Origin: JAKPKF01 sp964536135
GTDB lineage: Bacteria; Patescibacteriota; Dojkabacteria; SC72
NCBI GenBank assembly: GCA_964536135.1
Contig: CAZHVM010000009.1
Location: forward strand, 1 to 48,032
DNA: 48,032 nt
Reading direction: 5' to 3'
Shown piece by piece: positions 1 through 7,315 of this stretch; positions within the stretch are counted from its first letter, which is position 1; the number at the start of each line of letters is the position of its first letter. The notes beneath the pieces are model-generated. The model did not search any database. It was not told the origin of the DNA and saw only the letters and a list, made by a program, of their open reading frames with translations. The position numbers were made by a program, and so were the translations under genes.

Positions 1-49
1 AAAATCCCGTTCTAGAAATAGAGTGAGGGTTCGATTCCCTCTTCCGGCA
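1..49 (+). tRNA. tRNA-Leu, 3' part only (probably UAA)
   Basis: The window opens inside a class II tRNA. Visible parts are the 3' side of the anticodon arm (AAAATCCCG, positions 1-9), a long variable arm (TCTA-GAAA-TAGA, 11-22), a T arm with stem GAGGG/CCCTC and loop TTCGATT (25-41), the 3' acceptor strand TTCCGGC (42-48) and discriminator A49. CCA is not encoded. The long variable arm limits it to Leu, Ser or Tyr. The acceptor strand implies a 5' end GCCGGAA, and a loop ending in AAAA fits tRNA-Leu with UAA (or CAA). The anticodon itself lies outside the window. Confidence 0.85.
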
Positions 50-51
50 GA

Positions 52-417
52 TTATTCATAAAGTTTGTTCTTACCTGTTTTCCTATAATTGTCATGCTGT
101 GCTTTTGGATCTGAACCAACAGGAAATTTAATTTCTAGCTTTGGCATCTTCTCCTCAAAAGCTTTTTCAATATCTATCCCTGATTTATTTGCGATTCTAA
201 TTAAATAAAAGAATACATCTACAAATTCATATCCTATCTCTTTTTTTTCTTCTTCCGAAAACTCTTTAAACTCCTTTTGCCATTGATAATGTTCTGCTAA
301 TTCACCAAGTTCTATCAAAGTGGAAGCTATTAAACTATTTGGACTTGAGTGTTCCCAAGAACGTTTTTCACAAAAGATTTGGATCTCTTTTGAAAGAGAG
401 TTAAGTGATTTTGACAT
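52..417 (-). CDS. MazG-family nucleotide pyrophosphohydrolase
   Basis: A 121-residue all-alpha NTP pyrophosphatase of the MazG/dCTPase group, which hydrolyses (d)NTPs to monophosphate and pyrophosphate and cleans the nucleotide pool. The metal-binding pattern ExxE...ExxD is present as E36/E39 (IELGEL) and E64/D67 (YEFVD). The length matches the single-domain dCTP-pyrophosphatase type rather than the tandem-domain MazG of E. coli. It is the last gene of a minus-strand set after a kinase-like gene and a rubredoxin-like gene, starting 2 nt after the latter's stop. No Shine-Dalgarno is visible (TGAATAGAA precedes the ATG). The substrate cannot be told from sequence. Confidence 0.85.
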   Translation of the reverse strand: MSKSLNSLSKEIQIFCEKRSWEHSSPNSLIASTLIELGELAEHYQWQKEFKEFSEEEKKEIGYEFVDVFFYLIRIANKSGIDIEKAFEEKMPKLEIKFPVGSDPKAQHDNYRKTGKNKLYE

Positions 418-419
418 TT

Positions 420-626
420 CTATTCAGCATCAACAAATTTATCTGGATCTTCATTACCACATTTAGGACACTTTATACATTCCGATGCTCCTTCATGCAC
501 ATAACCACATACTAAGCATTTACATCTAGTCCATACACTCTCCAAACCTTCCTCTATTGGTTCCTTTACTTCATATTCAGAACCAGATGGTTGATTAGGA
601 GTATTATTCTTTAATATATCCTCCAT
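420..626 (-). CDS. Small rubredoxin-like (rubrerythrin C-terminal type) protein
   Basis: A 68-residue protein whose second half is a rubredoxin-like knuckle pair: C37-LV-C40-GYVHEG and C53-PK-C56-GNED. The four cysteines fit an iron or zinc site like the rubredoxin domain at the end of rubrerythrins. The first 30 residues are acidic and probably disordered. No diiron domain is present, so it is not a full rubrerythrin. It may carry electrons or be a small zinc-ribbon protein; sequence does not decide. It overlaps the end of the upstream kinase-like gene by 23 nt, so co-transcription and coupled translation are likely. Confidence 0.7.
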   Translation of the reverse strand: MEDILKNNTPNQPSGSEYEVKEPIEEGLESVWTRCKCLVCGYVHEGASECIKCPKCGNEDPDKFVDAE

Positions 627-1218
627 TTTTAATTAGCTGTAAAATTAATTTAAATGTTTCCTTCTCATCCATATGAGAAGTATTTAAAACAATATCATAA
701 TACTTCCTAGGTTTAGCACTATTTACTCCATACAATTCCATATATCTTCCCCTGTCGAATTTCTCTCTAAATGCTAAATCCCTTCTAATCCTAACATATT
801 CCCTAACTCTTTGAATTGGTTTTGTTATGCCCAACTTCTCAAGACTTCTCATTGTACGAACATGTAATGAAGCATCAAGCCATATGCTAACTGTAATAGG
901 GATATTTTGTTTTTTTGCTATGCCAGCAAAAACTTTAGATTCTATCAGCACATCCTTTGTCTTAGAGACTTTTATCAAATATTCATCTAGCTTTTTATCT
1001 ATTTCCATTACTTTCTTCATATTTCCCTCGTGATAAGCACTCTCAAGAGAAGAAAATCCTAAATCTAACATAATATCTCTCAGAATTTCTCCTCCATACA
1101 CCCTTCTAAGAGAAAATTTGTTTGCTAACATTACGGAAATGGTAGAGGAGCCACTACTTCCAGGTCCACCAATTACAAAAAGATACCCTAATTCTTCAGG
1201 TCTAACCTTTTTATTCAT
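604..1218 (-). CDS. Cytidylate kinase-like P-loop protein
   Basis: A 204-residue P-loop kinase of the cytidylate-kinase-like group (Cytidylate_kin2 / AAA_17 style). The nucleotide loop is GGPGSSGSST (residues 17-26), so the usual Walker A lysine is replaced by serine. As I recall, archaeal-type CMP kinases also carry a threonine or serine there, so this looks like the archaeal-like subfamily and not a dead protein. A helix with YGGEILRDI follows, then a LID-like arginine-rich stretch (RVREYVRIRRDLAFREKFDRGRY, split here as RVREYVRIRR and DLAFREKFDRGRY). It could phosphorylate CMP/dCMP or another small substrate. It is divergent from ftsW, with only 30 bp between the two ATGs. Confidence 0.65.
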   Translation of the reverse strand: MNKKVRPEELGYLFVIGGPGSSGSSTISVMLANKFSLRRVYGGEILRDIMLDLGFSSLESAYHEGNMKKVMEIDKKLDEYLIKVSKTKDVLIESKVFAGIAKKQNIPITVSIWLDASLHVRTMRSLEKLGITKPIQRVREYVRIRRDLAFREKFDRGRYMELYGVNSAKPRKYYDIVLNTSHMDEKETFKLILQLIKNGGYIKE

Positions 1219-1248
1219 ATATTAATATAGTATATTAATAATCATATT
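1219..1248. promoter_or_regulatory. 30-bp divergent promoter between the kinase-like gene and ftsW
   Basis: Only 30 bp separate two divergent ATG codons. The stretch is almost pure A/T and nearly self-complementary around 1220-1240 (TATTAATATA/TATATTAATA). On the minus strand TATATT ends 5 nt before the kinase ATG, and on the plus strand TAATAA or AATAAT ends 6-7 nt before the ftsW ATG. No Shine-Dalgarno fits in either direction. Both transcripts are therefore probably leaderless or nearly so. Confidence 0.45.
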
Positions 1249-2448
1249 ATGTCTATCAGAAAAGCTTCCAAGAAAAATAGAGTTATGACCGCTCTAGAGG
1301 GACACAAACCAGATTTGTTAATCCTTGTATTTGCAATCCTTATGACAGTATTTGGTGCTATGATGATATTTGATGCTAGTGTATACAAGGCAAATACACT
1401 CTTTGACGATCAATTCTATTTCTTAAAATCACAAGGTATATGGATCTTAATCGGTTCTATTCCTGCATTACTAATATATTTCTGGGATTACAGGAAATTC
1501 TCAAAATTGGCACTTCCTTTTCTAATAATTATAATCATTCTTTTAGTAGCAGTTTTAATCTTAGGAGAAGCGACAAATGGTTCCAAGCGATGGTTTGCTA
1601 TTGGCTCTTTGCCAAAAATACAACCTGCAGAATTTGCAAAGATTGCAATAATCCTCTATCTATCCTCATGGCTTTCTTCTAGAGAGTATAAATACAGTAC
1701 GATTAAGAAAGCTATACAGGAAGGCTTCTTAAAGAATCTTCTAACCTTTTTTGCTATACTCGGAATAGTTGCTATTCTCATATTGCTAGAACCTGATTTA
1801 GGAACAACTATTGTGGTATGTGTTACAGCATTTGCAATGTTCATCATGGCAGGAAATGACAAGGTTCATACATTAGGTTCGTTTGCATCCATTCTTGTTC
1901 TTCTTCCAATTGGAGCTTTAGCTGCAATATTAGAACCATACCGATTGAAAAGAGTTCAGACATTTTTAACATTAGCATTGACAGGGGAAGTCGCTGATGC
2001 AAAGGGCTCAGGATACCAAATGCAGCAGATACTCATAGGAATAGGATCGGGAGGACTACTTGGCAAAGGATTTGGACAATCAAGGCAAAGATTCGGATAT
2101 CTAGTTGAGAATACTGCATTTACAGATTCTATCTTTGCAGTAATACTTGAAGAGTTAGGGTTACTTGGTGGAACAATTATTCTCCTCTCTTGGATAGTGT
2201 TCCTTTGGAGAGGACTGAAAATTTCTATGAATGCCCCAGATAAGCAGGGGAAGCTTCTTGCAGCAGGAATAACTGTATGGCTAACATCTCAGACATTACT
2301 AAATATTGCAGCTAATGTAGGACTGATTCCACTGACAGGTATGCCTATACCATTTCTTACATACGGTGGTTCAAGTACTATTGTAACCTTAGTCGGTATT
2401 GCTATACTATTAAACATTAGCCGATTCACTAAAACAAATGTACAGTAA
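1249..2448 (+). CDS. ftsW: FtsW, SEDS-family septal peptidoglycan polymerase
   Basis: A 399-residue polytopic SEDS protein with about ten membrane helices. It polymerises lipid II into septal glycan strands together with a class B PBP (FtsI, encoded below). Family signatures seen are GSKRWFAIG followed by PAEFAKIAIILY, LEPDLGTTIV, GKGFGQSRQRFGYLVENT, the conserved FAVILEELG stretch and MPIPFLTYGGSS near the C-terminus. Its place next to murG, as in dcw clusters, favours FtsW over RodA. Its 3' end overlaps murG by 11 nt in another frame, implying coupled translation. Confidence 0.93.
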   Translation: MSIRKASKKNRVMTALEGHKPDLLILVFAILMTVFGAMMIFDASVYKANTLFDDQFYFLKSQGIWILIGSIPALLIYFWDYRKFSKLALPFLIIIIILLVAVLILGEATNGSKRWFAIGSLPKIQPAEFAKIAIILYLSSWLSSREYKYSTIKKAIQEGFLKNLLTFFAILGIVAILILLEPDLGTTIVVCVTAFAMFIMAGNDKVHTLGSFASILVLLPIGALAAILEPYRLKRVQTFLTLALTGEVADAKGSGYQMQQILIGIGSGGLLGKGFGQSRQRFGYLVENTAFTDSIFAVILEELGLLGGTIILLSWIVFLWRGLKISMNAPDKQGKLLAAGITVWLTSQTLLNIAANVGLIPLTGMPIPFLTYGGSSTIVTLVGIAILLNISRFTKTNVQ

Positions 2449-3610
2449 AAAAGAATTAAAGAAGAAGATTGTAGTGACAGGGGGAGGTTCAGGAGGACAT
2501 CTTTCTGCAGCCGAGGCAATAATCAAAGAACTCTCAAGTAGGTATAACATCACAAAAAAGAATTTTTTATATATCGGAGGAGATTTGGGAATGGAAGGCG
2601 AACGAATTGGTAACTCCATAGAACAAAAAAGATTTAGAAATGTTCCCTTTAATTGTAAATATATCCGTGCAGGTAAATTACAAAGATCATTCTCCTTAAA
2701 TACAATTGCTTTGCTATTTAGAACCTTTCTTGGGTTCTACGATTCGTACAGGATAATAAAAAAATTTAGACCACATATTGTAATCTCTACAGGAGGCTTT
2801 GTATCTGTGCCTGTTTGCGTAATTGCAATTTTTTTTAAAGCAAATGTATATTTACATGAGCAAACCTCCACAGTAGGACTTTCAAATAGAGTAGTTGGAA
2901 GATTTTCTAAAAAAATTTTTTTAGCTTATAAATCTTCTTCACAATTTTTTAAAAGAGAAAAAACTGTTCATGTTGGGAATCTTGTTAGAGAAGAGATACT
3001 AGAAACGAAGGGAAGTGGGAAAGTAGTACAAGCATTAAAGAAGATGATTGCAAACCAAGAGGAATATCCAATTATATACATCTCTGGTGGGGGCTTGGGC
3101 TCACATATTCTAAATGATACCGTAAGAAGTGCGTTGCACAACATACTAAACAAGTACCAAATAATCGTACAAACAGGAGAAAATAGGATATATCAGGATT
3201 ATGACAAACTTATCAAGGAGAAAATTACTCTAGACAATCATCTTAAGGATAGATTTTTCCCTGTAAAATATGTTGAGAGTAAAGAAATCGGTTTTCTGTA
3301 TGATAATATAGATTTGTTCGTTGGAAGAGCTGGCGCAAATACAGTGTATGAAGTAGGGGTACTAAAACTTCCCTCCATATTCATACCAATACCTTGGGTT
3401 ACACACAATGAACAGTACGAGAATGCGAAAGTACTTAAAGATTTTGGATTGTCTGAGATTCTTCCTGAGGGAGAACTTACACCAGAGAATTTAGTGCTAA
3501 AGATTGACAGATATCTAGCTAAGGAACGAAATGTTAATACAAAAGAGCTAAAAAAAGCATTCCCCTTGGATGCTGCAAAGAAAATACTGCAACAGATAGA
3601 TTTATCCTAA
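2438..3610 (+). CDS. murG: MurG, lipid II-forming GlcNAc transferase
   Basis: A 390-residue GT-B (GT28) enzyme that transfers GlcNAc from UDP-GlcNAc to lipid I on the inner membrane face. The N-terminal phosphate loop reads GGGSGGH (residues 15-21), close to the usual GGTGGH. Other marks are STGGFVSVP, LHEQTSTVGLSNR, ISGGGLGSH, and the UDP-GlcNAc site FVGRAGANTVYEV followed by IPWVTHNEQYENA. The start lies inside ftsW. Its TAA stop interlocks with the murF TAG on the opposite strand (CTAA, 3607-3610). Confidence 0.93.
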   Translation: MYSKKELKKKIVVTGGGSGGHLSAAEAIIKELSSRYNITKKNFLYIGGDLGMEGERIGNSIEQKRFRNVPFNCKYIRAGKLQRSFSLNTIALLFRTFLGFYDSYRIIKKFRPHIVISTGGFVSVPVCVIAIFFKANVYLHEQTSTVGLSNRVVGRFSKKIFLAYKSSSQFFKREKTVHVGNLVREEILETKGSGKVVQALKKMIANQEEYPIIYISGGGLGSHILNDTVRSALHNILNKYQIIVQTGENRIYQDYDKLIKEKITLDNHLKDRFFPVKYVESKEIGFLYDNIDLFVGRAGANTVYEVGVLKLPSIFIPIPWVTHNEQYENAKVLKDFGLSEILPEGELTPENLVLKIDRYLAKERNVNTKELKKAFPLDAAKKILQQIDLS

Positions 3611-4980
3611 AGGCCTAACTTTTTCAAATACTCTGGTACCTTACTCAATCCTACACTGTTACTTGCTTTCAATAATATAGCCACTTTTCTACCATCTAAT
3701 CTTTTTAAGTCTTGCTCAAGCGAGGAAGATACTTCATCTGCATTCTCTAGTTTCTTACCAATACCAAAAGTATCAAACATATCCCCTACATAATAAACTT
3801 GGTTAAATCCTAACTCTTTTACCTTCTCTCCAAGCTCCTTGTGCATTCTCTCTGATACATTTCCTAACTCTTTCATATCTCCTAGCACAATTATTCGGTA
3901 GTATTCATCCTTTGGATACATAGTTATAAATGTATCCAAAGACATATCCATCGAAGATGGATTAGCATTGTAAGCATCATTTACCAAAAATACATTCCTT
4001 CCAAATTTTTCAACTTCGAATCTCCCACTATTCGGACTAAAGTTAAGGATCCCACTTATACAATCATTAATACTTATCCCAAGCTTGTAACCTGCAATTA
4101 TGGCAGCCATAGCATCATAAGCAACACCTTCTCCGAATGCATTTAAATGAACAGTATACCAAGAATTTACAAATCCAAAATTAAAATCTGTACCTGTATC
4201 TGTAAGAGTTATATCATAAATCTTGAACATCGCATCATCACTTTTACCATATGTAAAAAGTTCAGACTTAAAAGTATCCTTAATCTTTCGTAATCTCTCA
4301 TCGTCTATATTCACAATCAAGGGTTTACCAGCCCTATCTAAGTAATCGGCAAGATTCTTCTTCTCTTGATATATCTCTTCGATACTCCCGAGTTTTTCTG
4401 CATGAACATGCCCAATATTTAAAATTATCCCAAGATCAGGATCAAATGTATTTGCATGCCAAGCTATTTCTCCCTTCCTATCCATTGCACACTCTAAAAT
4501 TACAAAATCTTCATTTTCATACCTACTGAGCAACATAGCGTTTCCCCATACAGTATTGAAATGATCTGCATACAAAACAGAATTTTTAAAGCCCAATATT
4601 GTAGCCAGCATCTGTTTGGTAGTTGTTTTCCCAGTACTACCAGTAATGGCAATAATAGGGGCTGTAATATCTGATATAGCAAAATTAACAATCTTTTGAA
4701 GACCTTCTTCAATACTATCTACAAGAATAATTGGGTTTGAAACATTTGAAATTTTCTTTGCACTATTTTTCTCACATATAGACATAGATGCACCTTTCTC
4801 TAGTGCTTCTACTATAAAATCATGACCATCAAATCTCTCTCCTTTGATAGGTACATATATTTCATTTTCTAATAAACACCTTGAATCATGATTAAAACCA
4901 ACAAAGAAAGACTCTTCATCATAATTGCGAATCTCAAACTCAGGATATCTTTCCTTTATATCTTTAAGATATATTTTCAT
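3607..4980 (-). CDS. murF: MurF, UDP-MurNAc-tripeptide:D-Ala-D-Ala ligase
   Basis: A 457-residue Mur ligase that adds D-Ala-D-Ala to UDP-MurNAc-tripeptide in the cytosol. The N-terminal MurE/F-type domain (FNHDSR, VPIKGERFDGHDF) is followed by the ATP loop GSTGKTT at 114-120, the central-domain stretch ILNIGHVHAEKLGS, and the C-terminal NDAYNANPSSM signature that is typical of MurF. It runs opposite to ftsW-murG and shares four bases of its stop with murG. Upstream on the same strand, 14 nt away, is an unknown 131-residue gene that is probably co-transcribed. Confidence 0.93.
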   Translation of the reverse strand: MKIYLKDIKERYPEFEIRNYDEESFFVGFNHDSRCLLENEIYVPIKGERFDGHDFIVEALEKGASMSICEKNSAKKISNVSNPIILVDSIEEGLQKIVNFAISDITAPIIAITGSTGKTTTKQMLATILGFKNSVLYADHFNTVWGNAMLLSRYENEDFVILECAMDRKGEIAWHANTFDPDLGIILNIGHVHAEKLGSIEEIYQEKKNLADYLDRAGKPLIVNIDDERLRKIKDTFKSELFTYGKSDDAMFKIYDITLTDTGTDFNFGFVNSWYTVHLNAFGEGVAYDAMAAIIAGYKLGISINDCISGILNFSPNSGRFEVEKFGRNVFLVNDAYNANPSSMDMSLDTFITMYPKDEYYRIIVLGDMKELGNVSERMHKELGEKVKELGFNQVYYVGDMFDTFGIGKKLENADEVSSSLEQDLKRLDGRKVAILLKASNSVGLSKVPEYLKKLGL

Positions 4981-4994
4981 TATATTTTTCTAAT

Positions 4995-5390
4995 CTAAAT
5001 GGTTGGACGCTTCTCACGATTTGGATTGTGATTTCTAGCTATATCATCGATAGCTTTTCGTTGCTCGGATGTTAACAATCCATCTGGGAGAATATATCGA
5101 AGATTTGCTGACTTCATCTCATCATTTTTTACATTATAACCGTAAAGAGACGGTGTCAAGGGAATCTCTTGAGACCCACCAACAACAGCTCTTGGACAAA
5201 CAAAATCCACAACTCCCATCTTCTCGCTGAAAGATTTAAGAGCTATATCATGTACGTCAGGATATAATTCTTGAAATTTAGCATCTACTTCCTTAATCTC
5301 TTCTGATGTCATTTCATTTGACCCTCTTTCGTATAAGGCATCAACGTCAAGCCTGTCATCAAAACTCGGTACTCCTATTGAATCTGGCAT
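4995..5390 (-). CDS. Hypothetical 131-residue protein
   Basis: I do not recognise this protein. It is 131 residues, acidic at the N-terminus, soluble, with no signal peptide or membrane helix, and it ends in a basic tail rich in N, R and P. One stretch (MTSEEIKEVDAKFQELYPDV) looks helical, and two cysteine-free hydrophobic segments suggest a small folded core. It lies 14 nt upstream of murF and has its own plausible promoter. A link with cell-wall synthesis is suggested only by position. Confidence 0.55.
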   Translation of the reverse strand: MPDSIGVPSFDDRLDVDALYERGSNEMTSEEIKEVDAKFQELYPDVHDIALKSFSEKMGVVDFVCPRAVVGGSQEIPLTPSLYGYNVKNDEMKSANLRYILPDGLLTSEQRKAIDDIARNHNPNREKRPTI

Positions 5391-5420
5391 TTTTGTTTAT
5401 TATTAATTTATATATTATCT

Positions 5421-5448
5421 ATTATACCCAAGCGAATAATTAGCACAA
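5421..5448 (-). promoter_or_regulatory. Promoter for the 131-residue gene and murF
   Basis: On the minus strand TTGTGC (5448-5443) and TATAAT (5426-5421) are separated by 16 bp. The predicted start of transcription near 5414 gives a leader of about 24 nt without a clear Shine-Dalgarno. The spacer between the two divergent genes (5391-5689, 299 bp) holds this element and the mraZ control region; I see nothing else convincing in it. Confidence 0.5.
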
Positions 5449-5613
5449 CCCCCAGTAAAAAGCTTTATCAGTACAAGCATTTTTAACACATATTTCAATA
5501 ATAATAGCTATCGGTTCCCAAGCAATATGTATATATAAACTTCAGTTTTTCTTTACCAGAACAACAAAGCATATATCCTAGAGAATCATATTTGAGCCTG
5601 TAGTGGTTTTTTC

Positions 5614-5642
5614 TTGACTCAATGCATAGCGAATGTTACATT
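5614..5642 (+). promoter_or_regulatory. mraZ operon promoter
   Basis: TTGACT (5614-5619), a 17-bp spacer and TACATT (5637-5642) with an upstream TGT (5634-5636) make a sigma70-type promoter with an extended -10. Transcription would begin near 5649, giving a leader of about 41 nt that contains two of the three repeat boxes described next. It is one of the few promoters in the window with a good -35. Confidence 0.7.
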
Positions 5643-5672
5643 AGTGGCAAGAAGTGGTAAAAAGTGGTGAAA
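5643..5672 (+). promoter_or_regulatory. MraZ operator: three 10-bp direct repeats
   Basis: Three copies of AGTGG(C/T) start at 5643, 5653 and 5663, exactly one helical turn apart, directly after the -10 box. MraZ is known to bind short G-rich direct repeats of about 10-bp period upstream of its own gene (TGGGN boxes in E. coli), so this is very likely the autoregulatory site. A fourth AGTGG lies at 5602-5606, just ahead of the -35. Binding over the transcription start would block RNA polymerase. Confidence 0.75.
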
Positions 5673-5689
5673 GATGATATATTAAAAAC

Positions 5690-6127
5690 ATGCTAATAGG
5701 AGAGTACACAACAAAGATAGGAGAAAAAAAAAGAGTATCACTTCCAAAAAAGTTCAGAGATGAACTAGGTGAGAATCTAATTCTTACCAGAGGTTACGAA
5801 GAAGCTCTAGTTCTTGTAAACCAAGAAATGTGGAGTAACGTAGCACAAGATGTGGTGAATGGCTCTTTTATAAACAAAAATATCCGTGATACCAGTAGGT
5901 TTTTAGTAGGAGGTGCAAAAGAGATAACTACAGACACACAGGGAAGATTTATAATCCCTGAATCCCTTTTTGAATATGCACAGCTAGATAAAGAGATTGT
6001 CTTCATAGGTCTAGTCAATTGGATTGAGATATGGGACAAACAGAAATGGGAACAAAGACTTCAATTTTTGAAAGCCAACAGCGACCAGATAGCACAAGAG
6101 ATAAGTAAGATGAAGGAGACAAAATAA
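5690..6127 (+). CDS. mraZ: MraZ, transcriptional regulator of the dcw operon
   Basis: A 145-residue protein of two tandem AbrB-like MraZ domains. The first carries the KIGEKKRVSLPKKFRDEL motif and the second TTDTQGRFIIPESLFEYA, the paired loops that grip DNA in the ring-shaped oligomer. It is the first gene of the division operon and sits behind its probable operator repeats, as in many bacteria. No Shine-Dalgarno is evident before the ATG. Its TAA stop overlaps the ATG of rsmH (TAATG). Confidence 0.95.
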   Translation: MLIGEYTTKIGEKKRVSLPKKFRDELGENLILTRGYEEALVLVNQEMWSNVAQDVVNGSFINKNIRDTSRFLVGGAKEITTDTQGRFIIPESLFEYAQLDKEIVFIGLVNWIEIWDKQKWEQRLQFLKANSDQIAQEISKMKETK

Positions 6128-7019
6128 TGGACAAGATACACAAACCAGTACTACTAAAAGAATCTCTTGACTCTCTAAATATAAATCCAGATGGATTTTA
6201 CATAGATTGCACACTTGGAGATGGAGGACACAGCTTTGAGATATTCTCAAAACTCTCAGACAAGGGCCTACTTCTCAGTATCGATCAAGACCAATATGCA
6301 ATAGACTTTGTAAAAGACTTCTACAAAGGAGATACAAAAGAGAACTGGATCATAAAAAGATCAAATTTCAGGAAAATAGATGAACTAGTATCTCAGTTAA
6401 ACAGAAAACCAGACGGAATTCTCTTAGATCTTGGTCTGTCTTCTCGCCAATTGGAACTTTCCCATAACAGAGGTTTCAGTTATTTAGAAGAGACAGAGCC
6501 ACTAGATATGAGAATGAGTCAAGATTTAGGTGTCACAGCAAAAGATCTTCTAAATGCACTCTCAGAGAAACAGTTAACCAATCTTTTCAGAGAGTATGGA
6601 GAAGAGAAATTTGCTCACAGGATAGCAAGAGAAATTAAGAAAGCAGAAAATCCACTGGAAACAGTTGGAGATCTTACAAGACTTATCTACAAAGCATCGC
6701 CGGCAGATANNNNNNNNNNAACAAGAACCCTTCTCGCAGGGTCTTTCAGGCCCTGCGGATCGTGGTAAATGATGAATTAGAAAGCCTCAAAGAAGCATTA
6801 GATAAATCTTTTGAGATCTTACAATTAGAAGGAAGAATATCCGTAATATCCTTTCATTCATTGGAAGATCGTATTGTAAAAACTTTTTTTAACAACAAAG
6901 CAGGAAGCGGTGAAGGTGAATTACTTTTCGAAAGTCATATTGCCCCAACCGACGAAGAGAGAAGGAATAATCCTAGATCCGCTTCTGCCAAGTTGAGAAC
7001 CATAATTAAGAAAAAATGA
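6127..7019 (+). CDS. rsmH: RsmH, 16S rRNA (cytosine1402-N4) methyltransferase, broken by an assembly gap
   Basis: RsmH methylates N4 of C1402 in 16S rRNA. The first part (to 6709) shows HKPVLLKESL, the SAM site DCTLGDGGHS, and DGILLDLGLSSRQL. After ten Ns the frame resumes as NKNPSRRVFQALRIVVNDEL (from 6720) and then GRISVISFHSLEDRIVK and the RNNPRSASAKLR tail. The two parts are in different frames only because the N run is 10 long; a true gap of 8 or 11 nt (2 modulo 3) would restore one frame. The missing piece covers just a few residues before the conserved FQALRI stretch. The stop overlaps the ftsL start (ATGA). I treat it as one intact gene with a sequencing gap. Confidence 0.88.
6710..6719. 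other. Assembly gap (10 Ns) inside rsmH
   Basis: Positions 6710-6719 are N. The length of ten is probably a scaffolding convention, because the flanking rsmH frames do not match across it. The 47 bases after the gap are much richer in G and C than their surroundings. Confidence 0.97.
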
Positions 7020-7315
7020 AAAACTTGTCAACAAAAAATTTACCCATAATCGTACTACTACTCTCAGTCTTTTGTTTTGCTGTATCTCAATTGGCTATAA
7101 ATTCTGTATTAAGCCCCATGGGGTTGGAATTACAAAGCTTAAATAGCGAGAAGAATTACTTAGTAGAAGAAAATAGATCCATGGAAGAACAGATTGCGAA
7201 AACAAATTCCATAATCGTAATACAGAAATTAGCAGCAAAAGAATTAAAGATATCTTCAAATAACAGCAAATCTATTGTATACATAGAGAATACAAATATA
7301 ATTGCTGAAAAATAA
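7016..7315 (+). CDS. ftsL: FtsL-like divisome protein
   Basis: A 99-residue bitopic protein: a short cytosolic start, one membrane helix (about residues 9-27), then a coiled-coil-like stretch (LQSLNSEKNYLVEENRSMEEQ) and a short tail. This build and its place between rsmH and ftsI are diagnostic of FtsL, whose sequence is otherwise poorly conserved. FtsL pairs with FtsB and helps activate FtsWI. No separate ftsB is seen here. It overlaps rsmH by 4 nt and its stop overlaps the ftsI ATG (TAATGG). Confidence 0.8.
   Translation: MKNLSTKNLPIIVLLLSVFCFAVSQLAINSVLSPMGLELQSLNSEKNYLVEENRSMEEQIAKTNSIIVIQKLAAKELKISSNNSKSIVYIENTNIIAEK

Noticed and set aside
604..1218. The kinase-like protein as a dead P-loop protein because the Walker A lysine is serine.
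   Set aside because: Archaeal-type cytidylate kinases, as I recall, also lack that lysine, and the rest of the protein is conserved.
6127..7019. A true frameshift pseudogene of rsmH.
   Set aside because: The frame change coincides with ten Ns, and all motifs on both sides are intact.
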